Assembly: GCA_964036155.1 (NCBI GenBank) | Contig: OZ038423.1 | Coordinates: forward strand, 45,399,249 to 45,463,248 | Source: Diploscapter coronatus | Taxonomy: Eukaryota > Nematoda > Chromadorea > Rhabditida > Rhabditidae | Reading direction: 5' to 3' | DNA: 64,000 bases | Shown: positions 13,001-25,700 of the stretch, piece after piece | Position numbering within the stretch: position 1 is the first letter of the stretch | Layout of the letters: every line of letters begins with the position of its first letter | The notes under the pieces: generated by a model | The model's database searches: none | Told to the model about the DNA's origin: nothing | What the model saw: the letters and a program-made list of their open reading frames with translations, nothing else | Translations under genes and position numbers: made by a program

Positions 13001-16000
13001 GACTTCAGAACCGTCGAACCGGAGACAATTTCCTGGTGGTTTGCAAAGTCAAGGATTTCGAGGGCGCGGCTAGCGATGTCAAGATAGAATGGTTCAAGGA
13101 TAATAAGATTCTGCCTAAGTTCGGAAGGTGGGGAAAGCGATCATGATTTTTTGGAAAGATAAATTTTCCTGAAAAGAGCCAAGCTTTCAGTGTCATGACG
13201 ATAGAACGGCCCTATTCGAATCAGCTTATGATCAATCGACCCAAAATCTCAGACGGAGGCGAGTACGAGTGCCGAGTCGACATCAACGGAGAGAAGCAGG
13301 AAGTCTCTGCCGAAATCAGCTTCGTTGGTAGGGTTTTTATAAAGTTTAATATTGTGAAATTTGTCGGTGAAGACCACGAAGTAGTCTCTTTTTATATTAC
13401 TTTGCATATCCGTAGATATAGGCTATTTATTTTTAATTGCTCATATTTTGAATAGAGCACTGTTATCATTTGGTGCCAAAATTAGCATATTTCTTGATTT
13501 CCCGGAATTTTTCAACCCAGTTCTCTTTGAAATCTAATTTTTAAGGCTAAAATTTTAAGATCCGCCTAAGTTCATCGAGCCCGATACCGAGCAGCACCCA
13601 GAGGAAGGAACGAAAGCCGAAATCAAGTGCCAAGTCGAAGGCACCGATCAAATGGAGGTCTTCTGGCAATTCAACGGCGTCACTCTTGATGAAAGTACGA
13701 TTTTAAAACTCAAATAATTAATGCCGTATAAAATCCATGTTGTGTGCCCTATATTTTATCACGAGTCCATCACACTTCGGCCATATCTTCTCACTTGGTT
13801 GCGCAACGCCGGTCCTCCGTGTTTTCGCATGTCCTGGGTCATGGTCTGGAACATTTTTGGTCTAGGAAAAGGGGAGATTTTGGGAAACTTAAGAATATAT
13901 AAAATAGCATAAAATCGTAACATTTTCTGCACTATTTTTATGAGAGCATATTTTCCAAAAAAAATCCGATTTTGTTATTTTATGGGGTTAAGTAAGATGA
14001 GACGGCTCGTTACAAATGAGCCTTGCTCAAATGGATCAGCTTTATCCTCAGCCTTCGTTCAAAGAGGGTCAAGTGATTGAGCATCTATCATCCGCTCTTC
14101 AAACCCTAATCCCTTTCAGGGCAAAGCGTAGCTCTTTTTGTATCGCACCATCTGCATATTAGGGAAATATCCTTTATCCGAAATAAACCCCTTTAAATCC
14201 GCACAAGTCCCTTTCTTCCCCCTACCACCCCTCATATGGTCAAGTGTTTCAAATCAAAGCCCATTGCCCAAAAATGTTCGTAATTAGAGGGCGCAACAGC
14301 ATCCCACCAAATTTTCCATAATTGGTAACCGAATTTGGACAATGTCTCACAGAAAACGAGATCAAATTCCCATTGCAGATGGCTGATGGGAACAAAGTGG
14401 TACTTTTTATACCCAACCCGATTTTTTTCGACGATGCTTTACATGAGGGCATTTTTAAACGACTGGAACGCGAAAGTTATTAAAAGTTTTGCAGAAAAGT
14501 TCGCAAAGAAGTAAGGTTCGCTTTGTTTCGTCTTTCGAGTGAAATTGCATGGCTCTTGAAGAGTTTGGAGGAAGAATAGCAAGAATGCTGGAAATACGAA
14601 AGAAACGCGCGACGTGTTTTTTCAAGGGATTAGTTGACTTTGACGCTAAACTATCGAAGAATTAGTGTATAGGAGAATTAGCGAAAATCGCAACGAAATA
14701 ATACCCGAAAACTTAAACCTTGAAAATTTGTGGAAAAATGCAAAAATCGACTTCCATCAAAATTTTAAATATGAAGGCACCTAACATCGTGACATCAGAA
14801 TGAATATCAATGGAGTATGGTCCATTTAGCATGTCGAGATGATCAGGGATGTCACGAATTCCATTTTTCTGGGATGGGAACAGGCAAATTCATAACATGT
14901 CTGAAGATGACTTGAATACATTTTTTTTTTTTATATTTTAAAATCAATTTAAATTTCAGCGCACCCCCGTAAATACGAGTTCTCCGATGACAAGCAGACT
15001 CTGATCATTCCGAACTTCGAGGCTGAAAAGGATGATGGAATCTATAACTGCAACGCAGCCCAGTACTCTTCTTTCGAAACTCTGAGCATCAATGTCACGG
15101 GATACTGTAATTATACCGATTTATTGAATGTTTAAATATCGACTTTTAGCTGCTCCTGAAATAACCGCCTTCGAGGGCCCATCCAAAAATCTCGGCTTCG
15201 AAGGACATGATATCGAGCTGAAATGTGCCGCTACGGGCAAGCCAATTCCACTCTACCAGTGGTACTTCGAGGTAAATATCAAATATCGTATGCCGTATAA
15301 TATCCATTCACACAACGCATCCTTTATCATATATAGGCGAATTTAATGGAGATGAACCATATAATTTGAGGTCACGCAACTTACCTTTACCCATGAGTCC
15401 TTCCCATGAAAGTGTTCTCGCGTGCGTGGGTACTTTCACCGCAAATCCCATCTGTTAGATCCCACATATATTCAATCTCAGCCCCAACCCTATATATTTA
15501 TTAGCATAAATAATGGGCAAGCGCGCGCATTGTATAGTAAGATACTTGTTATAAAGAAAGTGTCAAAATATCCCTCTCCCCGGTTCTCTAGGTTCTCTCA
15601 TAATTGCACGATCTATAATTAGCACATTCTGTAAATCACCTGTCGCCTCTCTATTCTCGCTCATATGTAAATGAGCTGCAGAGAAACAAAAACGCGAATT
15701 TTCTGAATAAATTATAAATGAGAACACAATAGGAAATTAGTCGAATTCAAGAAAATGGTTCAATATATATTGATAAAAATTGAAAATCTGCTCAATTGGT
15801 AAATTTTAAAAAGATATTCTTAATAAATTTAGCAACAGAGCAGCTTTACTAGTACTTATTTTTATAGGAAGAGAATAATTTTATATTTTAGGACTCTGAC
15901 GAAGAGCTGGTCGACACGGACAAGTACAAGGTGGACGGAGGATTGCTTATCATCGAGTCCGCAACCGAAAACGACGCCGGAAAATACAAGTGCATAGCGA

Positions 16001-18647
16001 ACAACACTGTTGGTGAATCCGAAAAAGTCTTCGACCTTCAGATCTACCGTAATTAAACTAATTTATTTAAGACGAAATTAACGAAAATTACAGTTAAACC
16101 CAAAATCGAAGTACTGCATGAAGTGACGAAGAAGGAAGGAGAGGACGTTGAACTCATTTGCTCGTATTCTGGAGAAGGACAACTAAAGGCCCAATTCGTC
16201 TATGGTAATCAAGTCTTCCGGGCACCAGGACACGAGGAAGATAGAGAAGAGGAAGAGACTCCGAAACCGAACAACGCAGACGACGACGACGACGGCGACG
16301 ACGAGGATCAGAATTCAGAGGAGATAACGACGACAGTGGCTCAGAATAGTCAAGAAGAGGAATCAGACAATGAGATCAAGGACCAAAGCCAGGAGCAGGA
16401 TGAAAATGGAGAAGAAGCGGAAACTCAGAATGAGGTCAATTGCAATCATGGAATTTTGAGAAAATATTATTTTAGGAGGAAAATGACGAAAACCAGGAAG
16501 GCCAGATGGAGCAGGAAGAAAGCGCCAGGAGAAGGAAGAGAGTAGGGGTTACAATGTGATTTTTTTAAATGAATTGTTTTAGTCGGAATCCGAGAGATAT
16601 TCCGTCTATGCCGAAGGAGACAACAAGTTAATTCTGAGAATCACGGACATCTCTCTGGAAGATGCAGGCGACTATAAGTGTCTGGTTGAAAACGAGGCTG
16701 GAGTGAGCAATCGGTCGACGGCGGTTAATATCATTCGTACGACTTCATGAATCCTTTGAAAAAATCCAAATTGTTTCAGACCCGCCTACTCTCCGCCACT
16801 ACTCCGGCCCGAAAATCCGGTCCTACGATGGAAATACCGCGACGATCTTCTGCGACGTCTCAGCTGTACCTGCCCCAAAATGGATTTGGATTCACGACGG
16901 GGATGAGGTTCGAAAATATTCTCGCAAATTCGAAGTTAGAAGTATAGGTCGAAGCCGACGGCACTTCGATCGTTCTGGATAACAAGAAGGAAAGGTCCGA
17001 ATTGACTCTGACTACCAAGAAAGGCCAGAACTACGGAAAGTTCACCTGCAAAGCGGATAATGGAGTTGGAAAGATAGAGAAGATGATCGAAGTTGTGAGA
17101 ATCGGTAAGTTTGACTTTTAGGGCACGTTCATGCTTTGTTCATTCTATGGCAAACAGCGAGAAATAGGGTTGTCATTATGAGAGCGCAGAGAAGCCATGT
17201 TCTTTGTACTCTCTTGCCGAACAACGTTATTTCCTAATGCTCGTCCTAGAGCGAACAAAGCCCGAACGCCCCCTTACACAGTAACAGATAAGTGGTTTCA
17301 TACGAATTTCTTGAATTTGAGTATCTACGAGGAATATAAAAAAAAAAATTCTAGCGATCCCCCCAACACCCCGAGAAGTCGACTGCAAGAAGATGGTCAC
17401 TCCCAATTACGGCAGATGCTTCTTCGCTGATGGATTGTACGACGATGAAGAGAGCCGACCGACCGAAATGGAATTCGCCATCGCAAACATGGAAGACATG
17501 GAAGGCGATTTCGACTGGAAGGATGCTAGAGTCGAACGGTCCAAATTTGGTATGCTCATCAAAAACTCTTGAAATAATAAGTGTTTTCTTCAGAAAACGA
17601 AACCATCGTTCCAAATCTGAAGCCCAACTCTCAATACATGGTGCGAGTGAGGGCGATCAACGAAGCCGGAGAGTCAGAGTTCTCAGAGGAAACCGCTCTG
17701 GAAACAACCAACCCTTGGGGTGCTAAAAATAAACTAAAATTGCATTAAATCCGAAATTTCAGCCCCTGAACCGCCTGAGATCGTGACGATGGAGTGTGAG
17801 GAAAGGTGCACAGTGGAGTGGAGCGTCCCGAATGACCATGGCGCGGAAATCACCGGGTACCGCATCATCGTCCAGGAACTGGCATCTGATAACGAAGACA
17901 GCGATGACAACATTGCAAATTCGGAAGAGACAACGACAGCAGACTCTGAAGAAGAAAGAGAAGAAGAAGAAGAAAAGAATGTTTCTGAAGAGATGACGAC
18001 AGCCATCAGCAGTCAAGAGAAGGCAGAAAGCCAGGAGAACCAAGAAGAAGAAGAGTCTGGCAATAAGAAGACTGGCAGCCAAGAGTTCGATGACGACACT
18101 ACTGATAAGGACTCGGAATCCGACTCTGACAAGAATCGCCAAGACATCGGCACCCCCTTCGTCGTTGAAGTTGGTCCAGAGGAAAACCAGCTCGAATTGA
18201 CCCATATCAAACCTCACACCTACTATCGAGTCAGCGTAGCAGCGCAGAATGAAGTTGGCTGGGGAGAGGCTACGCAGATCGAGCATGAGACTGACGGTAG
18301 GGTCTTTCAATTCGTTAATCGAATATTCAAATCAACAAACTCCAAATTTCAGACAAGCCAACTGAAACCTCGGAGCTCTTCTCGACAACCAAAATTGCGA
18401 TTGCTGCAGGAGTTGCCTTACTGTTCCTTCTGCTGGTCATCGATCTGATTTGCTACGCTCTGAATGGCTGCGGAGTGATCGCCTGCATCTGTCTGAATTG
18501 CTTGGGCAGAGGGGCCAACAGGAGGGAGAAGGACGTCGAGGCTGGAAGGTAAAATAAAATTTTAAAAAAACTAGCATAAATATTAAAATCAATATTTTCA
18601 GAGGCGGAGAAAGCGGTCATCTACTAGAGAAAGACGGAGCACGATAG
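10033..18647 (+). CDS. ncam-1: NCAM/Fasciclin-2-like immunoglobulin cell-adhesion protein
   Basis: Seventeen in-frame exons give about 952 residues: 10033-10090, 12968-13127, 13191-13327, 13560-13694, 14960-15106, 15150-15271, 15892-16048, 16094-16434, 16476-16541, 16583-16736, 16780-16907, 16948-17104, 17355-17549, 17594-17719, 17763-18296, 18353-18548 and 18602-18647. The order is signal peptide (MHYSYVLTAALFSIIYS), five Ig domains with YxC signatures (GEYECRV, GIYNCNA, GKYKCIA, GDYKCLV, GKFTCKA), two FN3 domains (YMVRVRAINEAGES, YYRVSVAAQNEVGW), one membrane helix (IAIAAGVALLFLLLVIDLI), a Cys-rich juxtamembrane stretch and a short tail. This is the NCAM/Fasciclin-2 plan for neuronal adhesion. 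Acidic low-complexity insertions interrupt Ig4 (about residues 353-441, ending RRRKR) and FN3-2 (about 735-824). Confidence 0.9.
10091..12967 (+). other. First intron of the NCAM-like gene (2.9 kb)
   Basis: This is the longest intron in the window, between the signal-peptide exon and the first Ig exon. It contains a 128-codon open frame at 10423-10809 and several shorter ones, none with domain or splice support. Long first introns of neuronal adhesion genes often hold enhancers, but no specific site can be assigned from sequence alone. Confidence 0.6.
17121..17273. repeat. Foldback element, family 2 copy 1, in an NCAM intron
   Basis: gggcacgttcatgctttgtt at 17121 pairs with cgaacaaagcccgaacgccc near 17273. 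The whole element lies in the intron separating Ig5 from FN3-1. Its ends resemble those of the larger element at 45216-45403 (GTTC and CGTCCTAG motifs). Confidence 0.6.
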
Positions 18648-19650
18648 ACTACTTCACAATAATGATTTTAAATTCAGCAACTTTGTATAGGATTTTTCAG
18701 TTCAATTGCATTTATAATTTATAGCATTTAGGCGATTATTCTGTTTTCTGAATTTTGATTTCAAGCTTTCAGTCATATCACTTACCTTTTATGATCTAAG
18801 AAGAATTTCATTCATAATGATAGGAGATTGATTTTAAAAAATCCTCAGCAAAATCTCATGAATCTACGCATAACTTCTTATTTTATCTAGATCCTCTTAA
18901 CGTTGCTCATAATTATGAACGCTTTGAATGGTTGTGTTGAATTTTCAAGAACTTCTCTAAGAAAATCACTTCTTAACTTTGTGATTTAAAATCCACCTTT
19001 TCCTCCAAAACTGCAATATCTGGCTTCCAAGTCAGTTTGATTCGGGTATCTTTCTCAAGCACCTTGCAATAATTCTCAATTTATTCTGAAATTTTGTTGT
19101 TTTGGGTAATGTTTTCAAAAATAAAGAACAAGTTTTAACAGAAACTTTATTTATCCGTAAAATGGAGAAACAATAGAAAGATGATAAAAATTTATGGAAA
19201 TTTTATGGACTAAAAGAAAAACTGTTTGGGAAATTTTGAAAATTAAAACAATTTTAAATTAAAGGGGAATTGGAGAATTTTGGAAAAATAGATGGTAAAA
19301 ATGGAGCTTCCTGCTACTGAAGAAGGGCTTTGTTACCAAAATGGTACTATTTTGGATGATTTACCAAAAATGATAACTTCTTGGTACCACATAGGCCACC
19401 ACATATCGAAAATCTCTCAGAACGACGTCAAGAAGAAAACAAAACAAGACAATAACCAAACACAAAATTTTAAATTAGGAAAGAAAATCATATCTCAGAA
19501 AGAGAATCAAATGGTTCAAAATCAACAAGAAAAGAAAACATTCAAGTTTCAACCGTTTTCTGTCTTTGATGGATCATATTAGAAGATGTAAGAATGCTTG
19601 TTTAGAAAAGAACAATAAAAATTGCTGATATTCGTTATTATCCTTGCCTC
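18648..19650. other. Convergent 3' flanks of the NCAM-like and eEF1A genes
   Basis: The two genes face each other here. AATAAA at 19120-19125 is a plausible plus-strand polyadenylation signal for the NCAM-like transcript, giving a 3' UTR of about 480 bases. A TTTATT just beyond it could serve the minus-strand eEF1A transcript. The 96-codon plus frame at 19292-19582 is Lys/Gln/Asn-rich and looks like AT-rich noise. Confidence 0.5.
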
Positions 19651-21620
<1,970 letters not shown>

Positions 21621-22338
21621 CTAGAGAGGAAGCAGGAATGAACAGTTACCCTAAAATCGTTGAGATCAGCTTCAAGATCGAAAATACCAAATGAGAGGCT
21701 TCGTCAGGGATCACGAGCCTCTATGCAGATTACGTAATCTTATGCAATCTTAACTCAATGATACATAACGTTGCATTGCTTGAGGCATAAGAGGAGATAA
21801 ATGTTAGTCAGTTTAGAGATGCCCTTTCGGAAGAATGAAAATTTTCTGGAGATATCATATTTTCAGATCTAATGAAAATTTAGGTAAGACGTTTGAATGA
21901 AATTCTACAACGAATTATGAACATTTTCATGAAGTAGTCAATTCTGACTGTAGCTAGATATCAATCAATTCATCGGTGATAAGATCCTACAGATAAAAAG
22001 TGATGCGGATCAAATTGAAATCTCGAAAATCCGATAAAAATGTGGGGAGAAGGAAAACAGGGCAGTTTTGGGCCGAATTCTGTCGAGTCAGGGAGGCGTG
22101 GCCTCGTGTCGAGACCTATGAGAGGACGAAGGAGAAGATAGAAAATAGGAGTGAGCGAGAGAATGGGGTAATAGTGTTGCTTTTGAGAGACGGAAAGTCC
22201 TTCACCTTGCTCTACCCGTCAATCAATAGCAATATAGGAATGTATGTCTAAGGCCGCTCGCGGTGCGCGCAAGCAATGACCTGATCACTGCGTCCCACCC
22301 TCTAAACAAGGCAAAAATCTTTTCCCTCTCCACATTCC

Positions 22339-22371
22339 CACGCTATTTCTTCATCAGGTTAAAATAGCGTG
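22339..22371. repeat. Perfect 10-bp-stem hairpin
   Basis: cacgctattt (22339-22348) and aaatagcgtg (22362-22371) are exact reverse complements separated by a 13-base loop. The hairpin sits upstream of eEF1A and beyond the likely aconitase polyadenylation signal. Flanking sequence (aaaatcttttccctctcc / gatgaaaaagattttc) extends the symmetry imperfectly, so it may be the core of a decayed foldback element. Confidence 0.5.
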
Positions 22372-22568
22372 AAGAAAATAGAGATGAAAAAGATTTTCTT
22401 GCTGTTAAAGAAAAAACAGTATGTTGAAGGGTTAGAAAGATACCATTTCCCCAATCGATCTTTTCTTATCTACATTTTCGAGAATGTTCCTAAATAAGAA
22501 GACGAATGCTCCCAAATTTGTTCCCAATTTAAAACGTTTATTCCCTAATATGGTTTCTTCTATAAAAG

Positions 22569-22763
22569 TGATAAAACATACTGGTTGCACGAGCATATCT
22601 GAGTGAAGGCAAGAACCTCGAAATTCAAATCACAATAATTTCTACGAGTAACAAGACTCATAATCTATACCCTAGTGATAAGATAAAGAAAATCTTATAA
22701 ATAGTGATAAAATCTTGATAGACTAATGATAAAACATTAATATTTCTGATAAAAATGATAAAA
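22569..22763 (-). repeat. Repeated TTTTATCA octamer in aco-1 3' UTR
   Basis: On the coding strand TTTTATCA occurs five times: plus-strand TGATAAAA at 22569, 22705, 22727, 22747 and 22756. Four lie within 65 bases of the aconitase stop codon. AT-rich sequence makes some repetition likely by chance, but the clustering directly after the stop is notable. Confidence 0.4.
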
Positions 22764-22768
22764 TCCCT

Positions 22769-25700
22769 CTATTGAATGAGCTTTCTGATCATGTACTTGA
22801 GAACGCCTCCATGTCTGTAGTAGGTCAGCTCGACCTCAGTGTCGAATCGGCAAAGGGCTTTGAAAGTTTGGCCTTTAGAAGTTTTGACGTCCAGAAGTTG
22901 ACCGGGCTTCAAATCGGACGGCATGTCAATGCTGAAGAAAAAACATAAATTTTCAAATGTTAGTTTTCTAACGATTTATACTTTTTCAAGATAATTTAAC
23001 TGTCAAGGTTTTTTCTCAAAAACCTATATTTTGAATGCTATTTATACCTGAATTGCTCAGTTCCAGTCAGTCCCAAACTCTCAGCATTTTCTCCCACCTG
23101 ATACTGTAGCGGGACGATTCCCATGCCGATCAAATTGGATCGGTGGATACGTTCAAAGGACTCCGCGATAACCTGAATCATCAAATAAAAGGGGATATAC
23201 GAAATAATTCTTTTAGAATATTATGTTTTCTTTCCTTCTGGTGTATATGAAATCACATTTTCAAAAATATTTGAGATTCTCTAATTTAGCTATACGAGCT
23301 TCCTGTAAAACTCACCAGGTTTTGAGGGTAGGGTGTGTAGGCAAATGAGAAATAAGAAAAATAACTGATGAATTTTACAGGGCCAGCTATATGAAACAAC
23401 TCTTCAAGATATATGAAAACTCGGGATATATCAAATCCCTCTATCTTTACCGCTCTAACGCCCTGCAGATACGGTCCCTTCGCCGCCCAGTCTCTTGAAG
23501 AACCACATCCATATTCCTTCCCCGCCAAAATGATGACCTGAATTTAACCCGTATTTTTATAATATTGAAAAAATACGGCAATTAATAATGTAGTAAGTAA
23601 AAAGGACTATTGCAGTTTTTCCCTAATACTTGATTAATTGTCAAAAATACCTGTTCGCCCAAATTCTTGTATTTCTCTGCGGCGTCGAAAATATCAAGGA
23701 TTTCCCCGGTTGGCACGAAGAGAGTCTGAGGCCCGACTTTGGGGATGAGCTTGTTCACGAGACGAATGTTGGCGAACGTGCCGCGGGCCATGACCTGGAA
23801 ATTTTCAAGTTGTTCCCCGTGTTGTAAATTTTTGATCGCTTTTCAAGAGTGAAATTCTACCTCATCATTTCCTCGTCTCGCCCCATAAGTGTTGAAATCC
23901 TTCGGAGCGGTGCCTCTCTCCATAAGGAATCGCGCTGCGGGAGAAGTCTGAATTTTGAATTTTCTAAAGATTTTTAAAAATCTCTAAAAACAATACCCTA
24001 GAAATAGACCCGGCCGGAGAAATGTGGTCCGTCGTGACGGAATCTCCCAGATTCAGCAGAACATAGGCGTTCTCGATGGGCTTTTGCTGAGGGAGATCGG
24101 TGGTCTGAAAAATTAACATCAACTAAAATAGACCGAAAAGAAATTTTACCATTCCATCAAAGAAGGGCACTTTCTTGATGTAGGTGCTCTTATCGTCCCA
24201 AGGATAGAGTTTGGCTGGAGGAACTTCAAGTTCCTGCCATTGAGACGAGCCTGTCTCGATGTTTGCGTAGACCTGAAAGATAATTGGGTAATAAAAATTG
24301 CCTATGGTAACTTAGTAGTTAATTAGGGTAATTAACTCCGAGTTATTACCTCCTTGAAGAATTGCGGCTTGACGTATTTCTCTTCGAAGTCGGCGACCTG
24401 CTCTTGAGTGGGCCAGATATCAGAAAGATGAACGTCTTTGCCATCAGGGGTTTTGGCTGAAACATTCGAATTTTAGCAAGTCTAGGTATGGCTTAAGCCA
24501 GAGACCATCCTGCGTACTACCCTATGTATCAACTTTCTATAGAAAAATTTTGATTTGCATACCCCCTCTCTTATAATTTTTATTCTGGCTACAAGTCTGA
24601 ATAGAAGATTCTGTAAAAAAAACATGTAACAACCGATTCCTCTAAATTGGAACTTACGTTGTTGAAAATGTTTAAAGTGATCATTTTAAGATTTTGAAAT
24701 TTTACCGATCACTCCATTAATGTCGATCCCCACGTTTCCAGCGATCGCATAGACCACGGCCAAGGGGGGAGACGCCAAGTAATTCGCTCTGAAATTTGAA
24801 AATCTCATTTTGATGAAAACACATTAAAAAAAATAAATACCTGACATGTGGGTGAATTCTGCCCTCGAAATTTCGGTTTCCAGATAGAACGCCGGCCACA
24901 ACGAGGTTATTCTGGAAAAAAAAATCTTATTTAAAAAAAACTAGAAGAAAGCAACCATCTATCTTCCAAATAAAAGATATATGTTTTAGAAAAATGAAAG
25001 GGTTAAGTTTTCAAAATTTCGTCTTTTGGAATCCAACCTCCTCAATAATTTTCGCTACGTCGTCATCCAAAGGTCCGGAATTTCCGATGCAAGTTTGACA
25101 CCCATAGCCGGCAATGTGGAAGCCCAATTGTTGGAGGTACGGAAGCAGACCCGAGGCCTCCAAGTACTTCGTCACGACTCCCGAGCCGGGAGATAGGGAG
25201 GTTTTCACGAACGGTTGTACGTTCAGCCCTAGTTCGATAGCCTAGAAAATTCGTCTTTAAATTAAAAAAAATAATTTTAACAAAGCTATAAATTTTTACC
25301 TTCTTAACCAAACTACTAGTTTATATTAATTTTCGAAGAACAACTCATCGGTTTTTGGCTTAAATTCTATTTCTTTTAAAATATTTTTAAAAGAAAATAA
25401 ATACATTTTGAGATGTTTGGTAAAAATCCTACCTTCTTTGCGACCAGACCCGCCGCCAACATGACACTCGGATTCGACGTGTTCGTGCACGAAGTGATCG
25501 CTGCGATGACCACTGAGCCATGCGTCAAACGAGCAGTTTTCCCATTTCTAGTAACATCGCCTCCCTTGGCAGTTTCTTCAGAAGCCAGGCCGAATCCCTG
25601 AAAATCGTTTCCTTTAAATTTCTGAAAGTGTCACATTTTATCTAAATTTAGGACACTTTACGATTATCCCTGAAATTAAAAAGGTGATTATCAAATTTAG

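Noticed and set aside
17759..18310. 183-codon minus-strand open frame
   Set aside because: It is the exact antisense of the acidic FN3 exon. GAA/GAG-rich coding sequence read backwards gives a Phe/Leu/Ser-rich frame without stops.
19292..19582. 96-codon plus frame between NCAM and eEF1A
   Set aside because: Lys/Gln/Asn-rich, no splice or domain evidence, and located in the convergent 3' flank.
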